Part shown: piece after piece, positions 26,361 to 34,819 of the stretch
Layout: the number at the start of each line of letters is the position of its first letter
Position numbering within the stretch: position 1 is the stretch's first letter
DNA from: Planctomycetaceae bacterium
GTDB lineage: Bacteria > Planctomycetota > Phycisphaerae > Sedimentisphaerales > UBA12454
Assembly (NCBI GenBank): GCA_021371795.1
Contig: JAJFVK010000019.1
Location: 62,001-126,000, forward strand
Length of the DNA stretch: 64,000 nucleotides
Direction of reading: 5' to 3'
Made by a program: the position numbers and the translations under genes
The notes under the pieces: model-generated
Told to the model about the DNA's origin: nothing
Database searches by the model: none
Seen by the model: the letters and a program-made list of their open reading frames with translations, nothing else

Positions 26361-28019
26361 TTATTTTTTTTCAGTTAGATTAAAAATAATATACGGATAC
26401 ATTCCAGCTTTTAGGAATTTTCCGGATTTTGTTCTTTCGCCGTTAACGCCGTCGATAACTTCATACGGATAATCCTGCGAAAGCCTTGTTATTAAAGGTT
26501 TTAATTCGCCTACGGCGGGGCACAGATAATATGGATACCGACCCGTAACGGCATATTGCCTGACTTCTTCATAAGATTGAGCGGGCGTAATTTCCCTGTC
26601 GAGATACCAGGCGATTTCCGGCCTGATGAAGCCGCCTTTCGATTCGTTCTGATTTACAATAAAATCCTCAAAACTTAAAAGCGCTTTGTCCGGCGGAATT
26701 TGCATATTAAGTTTTTTGAAAAGTTCAATTTTTTGCGGCGCCTGCCAGCGGATATCATAATAATATTTTGTTCCGAAAAAGCAGGAAACCAATAATACGC
26801 CGAGCAGAATTGCCTGAACTGTAAGAGCGGCATATTTATTCGCAAGCAGCCGCAGAAACCAGCCGACGCTCAAAATCGCAAGGGCAATAGTGATGGCAAG
26901 AAACGGTGTCAAAGGCGTTTCCCACGTCTGATGCTGCCAGAGACAGCCTTTAAGAATGAAAAGCTGGAAGAATGGAATCAGGAAGAACAAGCCTAAACAT
27001 GGATATTTTAATTCTTTTTTGCCTGCTGAATTCTCTTTCAGCGATAAGATAAAAAGCGGACCAAATATGAAATAAACAATCGCGATGATAAGGCCTGGGA
27101 TGGTGAAGTTCGTCGAAGCGTGCTCCCACATCTTTGCGAACCACTTGCCCCAATCGAATCCCTGCTGCATTACTCCTTCCATTTCGCCTTTAGCGGCGCG
27201 CCATTTATAAAGCGCGGAAATTTTGCTAATGTCCCAGTTGTAACCAGCGGCCATAACGGTGAAATTCAGGCATACGCTTAATAGCGGCGCGGCGGCGAGT
27301 ATTATCACTAAAGGCCAATACGGCATCTTCTTTTTAAACATACAGCCGAGTACGTAATGGACGCCGATGCCCATCGCGAAGAAAAATCCAACCCAACTGA
27401 ACTGCACGCCGAGGAAAAGCGTTATCGCCAAAATTACATAATGTATTTTTCGTATCTTTCGCGGCGTATGGCCTGATACTATCAAATACATCCACATCGA
27501 AAGATACCCCATCAGCACAGGCCAGCCGCCCATACTGAAATAGCCGGTGAGCGGAAACGCCACATAAATAAATCCGGATAACAATGCGAGCGCACTGTTT
27601 GAAATATCCTTTATCATTAAAATGAAAACCAGCAGGGCAGGCAATGCTATAATTATATCCTCAACTTTCAAGCCCCATTCGTTTATGCCAAGAATTTTCA
27701 TGAAACCTGCCGCGACCAATACGTTCAATTGAGGATGATCCCAATAACGGTCTGGATTTTTGGTCGGCGGCATACCAACAGCCCATGTCGAACAAAATTT
27801 AGTGTATGCCAAACCATATTTTACGTGCGAACGTGCCGCCCATGCGCCGCTGGCCTGCGCCCAACTGTGCATTCCATACAAAGGCCTGGTAATATCGTGC
27901 AGGACAATCGCTGAAAATAATGCGAGAATTAAAACTGTGAAAAACCAGAACTTTTTTTTGTTTTCCGGTTTTATTGTTTCCTGTTTAATATTTTTTTGAG
28001 GAATATCTTTTTTGCCCAT
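26361..28019 (-). CDS. Polytopic membrane glycosyltransferase, GT39/ArnT-like
   Basis: 552 residues with roughly a dozen hydrophobic helices. The first periplasmic loop reads HDITRPLYGMHSWAQASGAW and is followed by DHPQLNVLVAAGFMKILG, the loop region that carries catalytic acidic residues in GT39/GT83 enzymes using polyprenyl-phosphate sugars. A ~110-residue soluble C-terminus (KALLSFEDFIVNQNES, RPEIAWYLDREITPAQSYEE) probably lies outside the membrane. It is the first gene of the minus-strand trio with FkbM and GT2. Confidence 0.72.
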   Translation of the reverse strand: MGKKDIPQKNIKQETIKPENKKKFWFFTVLILALFSAIVLHDITRPLYGMHSWAQASGAWAARSHVKYGLAYTKFCSTWAVGMPPTKNPDRYWDHPQLNVLVAAGFMKILGINEWGLKVEDIIIALPALLVFILMIKDISNSALALLSGFIYVAFPLTGYFSMGGWPVLMGYLSMWMYLIVSGHTPRKIRKIHYVILAITLFLGVQFSWVGFFFAMGIGVHYVLGCMFKKKMPYWPLVIILAAAPLLSVCLNFTVMAAGYNWDISKISALYKWRAAKGEMEGVMQQGFDWGKWFAKMWEHASTNFTIPGLIIAIVYFIFGPLFILSLKENSAGKKELKYPCLGLFFLIPFFQLFILKGCLWQHQTWETPLTPFLAITIALAILSVGWFLRLLANKYAALTVQAILLGVLLVSCFFGTKYYYDIRWQAPQKIELFKKLNMQIPPDKALLSFEDFIVNQNESKGGFIRPEIAWYLDREITPAQSYEEVRQYAVTGRYPYYLCPAVGELKPLITRLSQDYPYEVIDGVNGERTKSGKFLKAGMYPYIIFNLTEKK

Positions 28020-28059
28020 TTAAAGTATCCAAATCCGAACCAAAAATTTCAACCCCCGT

Positions 28060-28110
28060 TTTTCACGAGGGGTACTGGATACCCGCCTTTGCGGATATGA
28101 CATTTTACTA
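28060..28110. repeat. Degenerate dispersed hairpin repeat (CCCGCC/GGGTATGACA type)
   Basis: CTGGATACCCGCCTTTGCGGATATGACA resembles, with one broken pair, a hairpin found between genes in many bacteria (consensus about CTGGATNCCCGC...GCGGGNATGACA; only key parts given). A related fragment, ACCGCCTGCGCGGGAATGACA, is at about 52788-52808. It could also act as a weak terminator. Confidence 0.35.
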
Positions 28111-28193
28111 TACGAAACAAACTGGCCATAATTTACCCCAGAAAACATCTTTTTTCCATAAATTTTAAAATTTTCTAATTTTCACTTGAAAAG

Positions 28194-28226
28194 TTAGGCA
28201 TAACTAACTATATTAGACGTACCTAA
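28194..28226 (+). promoter_or_regulatory. Two DtxR-type boxes upstream of dtxR-feoA-feoB
   Basis: TTAGGCATAACTAA (28194-28207) and TTAGACGTACCTAA (28213-28226) are imperfect inverted repeats with TTAG/CTAA ends, 19 bases centre to centre, ending 11 bases before the regulator start codon. The TTAGG...CTAA layout is that of IdeR/DtxR iron boxes. The encoded DtxR-family protein probably binds here under iron and represses its own operon. Confidence 0.75.
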
Positions 28227-28237
28227 TAATATGGGGT

Positions 28238-28693
28238 ATGATAATGACTATAACTAAACAATTAAGTTCGTCGCTGGAAGATTATATCGAGGCGATTTAT
28301 AACTTGAGCCGGGAAGGCAAAGTCGCCAGAAGCAGGGATATTGCCGATATTCTCGACGTTACAAGAGCATCGGTAACAGGCGCACTTAAGTTGTTAAATG
28401 ACAAGGGTTTAGTTGATTATCGGCCTTACGGTTTTATTCATCTTACGGAAAAAGGCGTTCAAGAGGCCAAATCCGTTGTCAGCAGGCATAATATTATCGA
28501 ATCGTTTTTTGTTAATGTTCTTGGTGTTGACAAGCAGACTGCTGAACAGGCGGCCTGCAAGGCTGAACATGCTCTTGGACAGGTGGTTATTTCCAGACTG
28601 CTGGATTTCACCGAGTTTTCAACTAATTACAGCAAAAAAGGAACGGATATTATCGCTGATTTTCAGAATTATTGCCGTTCGAAAGAAGCATAA
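28238..28693 (+). CDS. DtxR/MntR family metal-dependent transcriptional regulator
   Basis: 151 residues. The winged-helix N-terminus (SSLEDYIEAIYNLSREG, ARSRDIADILDVTRASVTGAL, GLVDYRPYGFIHLTEKG) and the dimerisation half with metal-ligand candidates (RHNIIESFFVNVLGVD, EHALGQVV) match DtxR/MntR. No SH3-like third domain is present, as in MntR-size members. Association with feoAB and the TTAGG boxes favours iron sensing. An ATG two codons downstream is an equally possible start. Spacing to feoA is 5 bases. Confidence 0.9.
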   Translation: MIMTITKQLSSSLEDYIEAIYNLSREGKVARSRDIADILDVTRASVTGALKLLNDKGLVDYRPYGFIHLTEKGVQEAKSVVSRHNIIESFFVNVLGVDKQTAEQAACKAEHALGQVVISRLLDFTEFSTNYSKKGTDIIADFQNYCRSKEA

Positions 28694-28698
28694 TTTCT

Positions 28699-28953
28699 AT
28701 GGTTATACAGGAAAAAATTTTATTGAAAGACACGGTTGATGATTCGAAAGTCAAGCTTATAAAAATAGACGCAGGTCAGGCTCTTAAAGCAAGGCTTGCG
28801 GCGATGGGACTTTTGCCGGGCGTAGAATTCGGGATAATCAACAATGGTCATCCGGGACCTTTAGTTATTAATTTAAAAGGTACACGGATTGTTCTTGGAA
28901 GAGGTATGGCGGGGAAAATTTTTGTAAGGCCGGTGGAAAATTTAAAGCTATGA
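28699..28953 (+). CDS. feoA: Ferrous iron transport protein A
   Basis: 84 residues from the ATG 5 bases after the regulator stop; a start nine codons earlier would overlap it. The SH3-like FeoA fold is seen in KLIKIDAGQALKARLAAMGL, LPGVEFGIINNG, PLVINLKGTRIVLGRGMAGKIFV. FeoA helps FeoB, probably by contacting its cytoplasmic part. The stop codon overlaps the feoB start by 4 bases. Confidence 0.9.
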   Translation: MVIQEKILLKDTVDDSKVKLIKIDAGQALKARLAAMGLLPGVEFGIINNGHPGPLVINLKGTRIVLGRGMAGKIFVRPVENLKL

Positions 28954-31001
28954 TTAATGGGAAAGAAAAAATAACTGTCGCACTTGCGGGCAATCCGAAC
29001 TGCGGCAAAACAACTATATTCAATTCGCTGACGGGTATGCGTCAGCACGTGGGCAATTATCCCGGCGTAACAGTCGAGAAAAAGCAGGGCGTTTGTCGTT
29101 ATAAAGATTATGAACTTGAAATTACAGATTTGCCGGGGACTTACAGTCTGACGGCCTATTCGACAGAGGAAGTTGTTACGCGAAATTTCATAATCGAGGA
29201 AAAGCCCGATGTTGTGGTTAGCGTGGTTGATGCCTCGAATCTCGAACGCAATCTTTATCTGGCAGTGCAGTTGATGGAGCTTGATGTTCCGCTGGTACTG
29301 GCGTTTAATATGAGCGATTTGGCGAAGCACAAAGGGCTTGTTTTCGATATTGAAAAATTGTCCGTGCTGCTGAATGTTAAAATCGTTCAGACTGTAGGCA
29401 ATAAAAATCAGGGCATTAACGAGCTTCTCGACACTGTTATAAAGGCCGCGAATGAGCCTGCGAAAAATCTTGCGGGGCTGATTAAATACGGCAAAGAAAT
29501 TGAAAACGAGATTGAAAAACTACAGCAGAAGTTCAGCGAACTGCAAAACAACAGATGGCTTGTTATAAAATTGCTCGAACAGGACGCGGCGGTTTTGAAA
29601 GATATTCAGAACGAAGAAATTATTGTCTCTGTTCTCGAAAGCACTTTGCGTTTGAAGGATATTTTCGGCGAGGAGCCTGAAATTATTATCGCAGACCGGC
29701 GGTACGGTTTTATCTCCGGCGCTTGTCAGGAAGCGGTGAAAATTACCGCGGAAACCCGACATAATCACAGCGATATGATTGATTCGGTAATTATAAATAA
29801 ATTTCTGGGGCTGCCGATATTTCTGGCGATGATGTATATTGTTTTTGATTTGACTTTCCGCATCGGCGAATATCCAATGCACTGGCTGGAGTTTTTTTTC
29901 AGTTGGCTCGGCGATACTGTTACGCATTTTTGGCCGGCCGGCAGCGAGAGTATGATTAAATCGCTTTTGGTGGACGGGATTATCGGCGGCGTCGGCGGCG
30001 TTGTGGTGTTTTTGCCGAATATTCTGTTGTTGTTCGCGGCAATCGCGATTCTCGAAGATTCCGGATATATGGCGCGAGCAGCGTTTGTTACTGACCGGTT
30101 TATGCATAAAATCGGTCTGCACGGCAAGAGTTTTATTCCGATGCTTATCGGCTTCGGCTGTTCGGTGCCGGCGATTATGGCCTGTCGTATTCTTGAGAAC
30201 AAACGCAATAAAATTACCACGATTATGATTATGCCGCTGATGAGCTGCGGAGCGAGACTGACGATTTATGCTCTTCTTATCCCTGCGTTTTTTGCCGAAA
30301 GATGGCGTGGGCCTGTAATGTGGCTGATTTATTTTATCGGTATTGCGCTGGCGGTTATAGCGGCTAAAATTCTGCGGATTACATTATTAAAAGGCGAGAC
30401 GGTTCCGTATGTGATGGAGCTTCCGCCTTATCGAATGCCGACATCCAAATCTATTTTAATACACATGTGGGAACGCGGCGTGCTGTATCTGCAAAAAGCG
30501 GGCACGACTATTCTTGTGATTTCGATAATCCTTTGGGCGGCTTCGAAGTTTCCGCGAATCGACAAACAGCAGATTGCGAATATGGACCAATCGCAGGCAC
30601 AGACCGCCACGCTCAAGCACAGCATAATCGGCAGGACAGGAGCGATAATGGAGCCGGTTCTCAAGCCGCTCGGATTCGATTATAAAATTGCCACCGCACT
30701 GATAGGCGCTCTTGCGGCCAAGGAAGTTTTTGTCTCGCAGATGAGCATTGTTTACGCGATGAGCGAGCACGACGATGTGGCCGTTCTGCAGCAGAGGCTG
30801 CGAAATGATTATACGCCTTTGCAGGGATTTTGCGTGATGCTGTTTTGTCTTATCAGTGCTCCGTGTATCGCGACGACTATCGTTACCCGCACGGAAACCG
30901 GTGCGTGGAAGTGGGCGATTCTGCAATTTGCAGGTTTGACGGCGATGGCGTATATTATAACACTGATTGTTTATCAGGGCGGGAGATTTCTCGGATTCTA
31001 A
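28950..31001 (+). CDS. feoB: Ferrous iron transporter FeoB
   Basis: 683 residues. The N-terminal GTPase has G1 GNPNCGKTT (14-22), G3 DLPG (60-63) and G4 NMSD (120-123), followed by the helical GDI-like domain. The membrane half has two Gate motifs, including IPMLIGFGCSVPAIMACRIL and the later AKEVFVSQMSIVYAM. It imports Fe(II), usually under anoxic or low-iron conditions. It is translationally coupled to feoA and completes the operon. Confidence 0.96.
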   Translation: MINGKEKITVALAGNPNCGKTTIFNSLTGMRQHVGNYPGVTVEKKQGVCRYKDYELEITDLPGTYSLTAYSTEEVVTRNFIIEEKPDVVVSVVDASNLERNLYLAVQLMELDVPLVLAFNMSDLAKHKGLVFDIEKLSVLLNVKIVQTVGNKNQGINELLDTVIKAANEPAKNLAGLIKYGKEIENEIEKLQQKFSELQNNRWLVIKLLEQDAAVLKDIQNEEIIVSVLESTLRLKDIFGEEPEIIIADRRYGFISGACQEAVKITAETRHNHSDMIDSVIINKFLGLPIFLAMMYIVFDLTFRIGEYPMHWLEFFFSWLGDTVTHFWPAGSESMIKSLLVDGIIGGVGGVVVFLPNILLLFAAIAILEDSGYMARAAFVTDRFMHKIGLHGKSFIPMLIGFGCSVPAIMACRILENKRNKITTIMIMPLMSCGARLTIYALLIPAFFAERWRGPVMWLIYFIGIALAVIAAKILRITLLKGETVPYVMELPPYRMPTSKSILIHMWERGVLYLQKAGTTILVISIILWAASKFPRIDKQQIANMDQSQAQTATLKHSIIGRTGAIMEPVLKPLGFDYKIATALIGALAAKEVFVSQMSIVYAMSEHDDVAVLQQRLRNDYTPLQGFCVMLFCLISAPCIATTIVTRTETGAWKWAILQFAGLTAMAYIITLIVYQGGRFLGF

Positions 31002-31074
31002 ACATATTTGGAATAATAATAAACATACGCCCGATGCGACGATATTGGCAGTCAGGGTGCAGTTATCGCTTTAA

Positions 31075-31437
31075 TTACGCTGCGTAAACGAGCAGTGCGG
31101 CGATAAGCAAATATCCAATCGCAAAACACCGGATGGTTAAAAAACTTCTGTGTGCAAACCAGTTCGCCATCATTCTGGATTTCTGCGGCATAGCGACAAT
31201 AAAGACCGCACCGCCGATAGCGAGGATTCCAAATACAATTATCAGCCAGGGCAGTGTTGATTTGTCGGTTGCTCCGAACAGAAAAATTATTCCCAAAGCC
31301 GCTTTGATAACAGCCGCGATGTATATTTTCATGCCTTGTGAGAGCAGGCCGACATAATATTTTACGAAGTCCGGCCGGGTGATTATTATAATCGCGTCAA
31401 TGACAAGCAAAATCGCTATAAATTTCAGCCAATTCAT
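31075..31437 (-). CDS. Small four-helix membrane protein
   Basis: 120 residues from an ATG preceded by GGGAGTTTT; a longer frame would overlap the upstream NusG-like gene. Four hydrophobic helices are visible (FIAILLVIDAIIIITR, IYIAAVIKAALGIIFLFGA, LPWLIIVFGILAIGGAVFIVA, CFAIGYLLIAALLVYA). I do not assign a family. It follows the NusG-like gene by 16 bases and faces feoB. Confidence 0.65.
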   Translation of the reverse strand: MNWLKFIAILLVIDAIIIITRPDFVKYYVGLLSQGMKIYIAAVIKAALGIIFLFGATDKSTLPWLIIVFGILAIGGAVFIVAMPQKSRMMANWFAHRSFLTIRCFAIGYLLIAALLVYAA

Positions 31438-31453
31438 AAAACTCCCTTTCAGT

Positions 31454-32014
31454 TTAGATTGTGCTTTCGGATAAAACTTCAAGCAGAGAAGAATCAATCT
31501 CAAGACACGTCGCTTTGCCGAGCATATCGACCTGCAGAATAAGCTTTGTTTTGTTCTGGTCGTTCGACACTATACCCTCTGTTCCCATAAGCGGGCCTGC
31601 TATGACTTTGCAACGCTGGCCGGCCTTTATGTAATCATAAGGCGCCAGTTCGGCGCCGCTTTGAATAGCCTTTTCAATCGGAAGCAAATCGCTGATTAAA
31701 TGCTGCTGGTCTTTTACTTCGATAAGACCTGCGACGCGGTTTGTTTTCAGGACTTCAAGTCTTTGCGGTTCATCGCCGCAGAAAAATACATAACCGCTGA
31801 ATAAAGGCAGCATCGAGCGGAAAATTCTTCGACTTTTTTTGTAAACTTTTTCAGTCATCGGCAGAAAATAACTTATATTTTTTCTCTGCATCTGCCATGC
31901 AAGCGCCTTTTCATTTCTGCTTTTGGTATGTGCAACCCACCATGTCCCCTGAAAGTCTTGAATGCTTTTATCAGGGGGCCAAATTACCGGCGGATTTTCT
32001 TCAGGCTTTAACAT
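31454..32014 (-). CDS. NusG/RfaH-like transcription antitermination protein
   Basis: 186 residues from the ATG; a TTG start 14 codons upstream overlapping the manA stop is possible. The NGN domain starts at TWWVAHTKSRNEKALAWQM and includes YFLPMTEKVYKKSRR and LFSGYVFF, the RfaH/UpxY version. A KOW motif follows (AGQRCKVIAGPLMGTEGIV). Specialised NusG paralogues promote transcription of long polysaccharide operons. No such operon follows directly; the glycan cluster is 3-12 kb away. The start codon lies inside a strong palindrome. Confidence 0.85.
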   Translation of the reverse strand: MLKPEENPPVIWPPDKSIQDFQGTWWVAHTKSRNEKALAWQMQRKNISYFLPMTEKVYKKSRRIFRSMLPLFSGYVFFCGDEPQRLEVLKTNRVAGLIEVKDQQHLISDLLPIEKAIQSGAELAPYDYIKAGQRCKVIAGPLMGTEGIVSNDQNKTKLILQVDMLGKATCLEIDSSLLEVLSESTI

Positions 32015-32034
32015 AACAATATTGTATGTTAAAG
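32006..32034. promoter_or_regulatory. 10-bp inverted repeat over the NusG-like start codon
   Basis: CTTTAACATA and TATGTTAAAG are perfect 10-base arms around ACAATATTG, whose last eight bases are themselves palindromic, so the site is symmetric but for one base. It covers the ATG at 32014. It could be an operator or an mRNA hairpin hiding the start codon. Confidence 0.5.
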
Positions 32035-32052
32035 AGCACGAATTGTCAAAAG

Positions 32053-32991
32053 TCAAATTGTTGTCTGCAAATACTCGGTATTCTCTGCGAAAGTGATTTT
32101 GCCTTCAAATTCGGCGGGCAGCAAAATAGTTTCGCCTTTTGAAAAGTCAACAAACTCTGTATTGGCGGAAGTGATTTTGCCCTTACCTGCGATTATCATA
32201 AGCACTTTCATTCCACGGGGAACACTGTTTGATAAATTTGCTCTTGCGGTGATTTTATCGACTTTGAAATATTCGCAATCGACAAGTCTGCCCGATGATT
32301 TTACGGAAAGCTCATCCGCATTTTGTCCGAAGTGAATGCTTTCGAGTGCCTGCTCGATGTGCAGTTGTCGCGGTTTGCCGTTTTGCAGTCTGTTCCAATC
32401 GAAAACTCTGTATGTTGTGTCAGATGGCGTTTGAATCTCGGCAACAAGCAGACCTGCACCAATCGCGTGGACGGTTCCGGCAGGCAGGAAATGACACTCG
32501 CCGGGGGTTACGGGAATTTTGTTAAGAAGCTCGGCGCACGAGCCATCTTTTATTGATTTTTCAAATTGCTGTCTTGTTGTACCTTTTTTCAGGCCTTTGT
32601 AAATGCACGCGTCTTTTTCAGCATTGATAATATACCAACATTCTGTTTTCAGACTGCCGGAGCCGAGTTTTTTTACCGCTTCGTTGTCAGGATGAACCTG
32701 AACGCTTAAAAAATCAGCAGCATCGATAAACTTAATCAGCAGACCAAACGGCGGTGTGTATGGTCTGCCGAGGATTTGCTGCGGATATTTTTGCAGAACT
32801 TCGGAAATTGTCAGGCCGGCAAATTCGCCATTGGAAATATGCGATTTATCATTCGGCAAATCAACAAGCTCCCAGCTTTCTCCGATTTTTTTATCTTGTG
32901 GAAAATCTTTTTCGAGTATATTCACCAGTTTATGGCCGCCCCAGATGAGTTCTTTATAAATTGGTTCGAATTTCAATGGATACAGATTCAT
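32053..32991 (-). CDS. manA: Mannose-6-phosphate isomerase, class I
   Basis: 312 residues, the short Bacillus-type form. It interconverts mannose-6-P and fructose-6-P. Zinc-site motifs are FLSVQVHPDNE and LKTECWYI; the FLPAGTVHAIGAGLLVAEIQ and SDTTYRVFDWNR motifs hold the remaining His and Arg. It begins 9 bases after zupT and is followed by the NusG-like gene. It may feed GDP-mannose to the glycan genes, though the downstream enzymes are not in the window. Confidence 0.94.
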   Translation of the reverse strand: MNLYPLKFEPIYKELIWGGHKLVNILEKDFPQDKKIGESWELVDLPNDKSHISNGEFAGLTISEVLQKYPQQILGRPYTPPFGLLIKFIDAADFLSVQVHPDNEAVKKLGSGSLKTECWYIINAEKDACIYKGLKKGTTRQQFEKSIKDGSCAELLNKIPVTPGECHFLPAGTVHAIGAGLLVAEIQTPSDTTYRVFDWNRLQNGKPRQLHIEQALESIHFGQNADELSVKSSGRLVDCEYFKVDKITARANLSNSVPRGMKVLMIIAGKGKITSANTEFVDFSKGETILLPAEFEGKITFAENTEYLQTTI

Positions 32992-33000
32992 TTTCTTCCT

Positions 33001-33813
33001 TTATACAAACATTAATAAACTTACCGCCATTACAATCATACCTGCGACAAATCCGTAAATGGCGTAATGATGTTTGCCGTATTTTTCCGCCGCCGGCAGC
33101 AATTGGTCGATTGAAATGAAAACCATAATTCCGCCGACAGACGCGAAAATTATATTATTTAGTATATTGCTCATAAAATTGGCAAGGATAATATATCCTA
33201 TCAATGCCCCGACAGGCTCGGCCATACCTGAAAGGAAAGAGAGCCAAAACGCTTTCTTTCTGCTTCCTGTCGCGTAAAAGACAGGCACAGAAACGGCGAT
33301 ACCTTCGGGGATGTTGTGAATCGCGATTGCGATTGCAATAGGAATACCCAGACGAGTATTTTTTAATGCCGCGGTGAAGGTCGCCAGTCCCTCCGGAAAA
33401 TTGTGTATGCCGATTGCAAGAGCCATAAATAATCCGGTACGATAAAGGCCTTTGAAATTTTTTGCCGCTTTTACATCGCCGATACTTTCAATGTCTTTTA
33501 TTTCGTGCGGGTTGTCAATGCCGGGGATTAGTTTATCAATTGCCGCTATAATAAAGATGCCTGCGAAAAAAGCCGCCGCTGTGAACCAATAGCCTTTCGC
33601 TTCGCCCAGTTCGGCGATCAATCCGATTTTTGCTTTGTTGAAAATTTCGATAAGAGAAACATAAACCATCACGCCTGCGGAAAAACCCATTGATGTGGCG
33701 AGGAATCGCGTGCTTGTTTTTTTTGCCACAAGCGCCATATCACTTCCGATACCGGTGGCAAGACCCGCAAAAAGAGTTAAACCAAACGCGAATATAACGT
33801 TCTGTGTAAACAT
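33001..33813 (-). CDS. zupT: ZIP family metal transporter
   Basis: 270 residues with about eight helices. The two metal-path motifs, IGIHNFPEGLATF and IAIHNIPEGIAV, identify the ZupT-like GufA branch, which imports zinc and other divalent metals. A cytoplasmic loop (DNPHEIKDIESIGDVKAAKN) separates the third and fourth helices. One base lies between it and the upstream amidase gene. Confidence 0.92.
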   Translation of the reverse strand: MFTQNVIFAFGLTLFAGLATGIGSDMALVAKKTSTRFLATSMGFSAGVMVYVSLIEIFNKAKIGLIAELGEAKGYWFTAAAFFAGIFIIAAIDKLIPGIDNPHEIKDIESIGDVKAAKNFKGLYRTGLFMALAIGIHNFPEGLATFTAALKNTRLGIPIAIAIAIHNIPEGIAVSVPVFYATGSRKKAFWLSFLSGMAEPVGALIGYIILANFMSNILNNIIFASVGGIMVFISIDQLLPAAEKYGKHHYAIYGFVAGMIVMAVSLLMFV

Positions 33814-33814
33814 A

Positions 33815-34771
33815 TTATTTGTTCAGGTAATTTGTAATTCCATCAGCAATTGCCTGCGCGAGTTTTTTCTGCATAGCTGCGTTCTTAAGCTGCTTTGCTT
33901 CCCAATAGTTCGACAAATAACCGAGTTCAATCAAAACGGCAGGGCATTGAGTTTGCACAAGCACACGATAGTCGGCTTTTTTCACGCCATTACTGCTGAT
34001 GCTTGTTCGCGTCATACGGTCGTCAATCGATTCAGCCAGTTCTTCGGCAGCGCCCGATGCGCTGCGTGCGATATATACGGAAAAGCCGTTAGCGCTTTTT
34101 CTCGCAGCCGAGTCGGAGTGAATGCTGATGAAAACGTCTGCCTTGGCGCGATTGGCAACGCCGGCTCTTTCCTCGAGTTCGAGAAACGCATCGCTGTCGC
34201 GGGTCATTATGACGCGGTGTCCTGTTTCACGCAGCATATCGGCAATCTGAAGAGCGACGTCGAGATTTACCGTTTTTTCATAAAAGCCTTGAACGCTCTT
34301 GGCGCCTGGGTCCTGACCGCCGTGGCCGGGGTCGATAACGATAGTCTTGCCGGTAACTTTCTTCGGCTTTGGAGGTTCCGGCAACGTAATAACTTTCGGC
34401 TGTGTCGGCGCAACTACAACAGGTTTTTCAACTGGCTTGTTGAGTTTGGTCTTAATTTCGTTCAGCAGCGACATACGCACAAGAGTCATTCCATCGGCTT
34501 TTTTAGTTTTGCCGACCGGACCGATTGCTTTTCCGTTTACAACGACCTGATCATTTCTGAAATCAAGCACGACCTTGTTAAACGAATCGGCGAAACTGAT
34601 TTTTTCCTCGTCTGTGGACGTAACGTTCATATAGAGCTTGCCCGCGAGGTAGTAAGCATTTATTAGTTTTTCATCGGCGAGTTTGCCGGATGTTTTTGCG
34701 GCCTGCTGCTGACAGCCGGTAAGCGTCAACGAAACAAATGTTAGTAAAATTAGTGATACAATCCTTTTCAT
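33815..34771 (-). CDS. N-acetylmuramoyl-L-alanine amidase, lipoprotein
   Basis: 318 residues. A lipoprotein signal ends in LTLTGC (acylated Cys about residue 20). A ~110-residue N-terminal domain and a Pro-rich linker (KPVEKPVVVAPTQPK) precede Amidase_3: VIDPGHGGQDPGA, the catalytic-Glu region SVQGFYEKTVNLDVAL, FISIHSDSA and the final ELGYLSN. It cuts the peptide from peptidoglycan during cell separation, acting in the periplasm. It is cotranscribed with zupT. Confidence 0.92.
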   Translation of the reverse strand: MKRIVSLILLTFVSLTLTGCQQQAAKTSGKLADEKLINAYYLAGKLYMNVTSTDEEKISFADSFNKVVLDFRNDQVVVNGKAIGPVGKTKKADGMTLVRMSLLNEIKTKLNKPVEKPVVVAPTQPKVITLPEPPKPKKVTGKTIVIDPGHGGQDPGAKSVQGFYEKTVNLDVALQIADMLRETGHRVIMTRDSDAFLELEERAGVANRAKADVFISIHSDSAARKSANGFSVYIARSASGAAEELAESIDDRMTRTSISSNGVKKADYRVLVQTQCPAVLIELGYLSNYWEAKQLKNAAMQKKLAQAIADGITNYLNK

Positions 34772-34819
34772 TCTTATTCCCTTATTGTTTTATGATTCAG
34801 AGTTTTCATAGTTACAGAA

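Noticed and set aside
34077-34666. Long plus-strand frames opposite the amidase gene
   Set aside because: Antisense shadow of the amidase and zupT genes, which have clear motifs.
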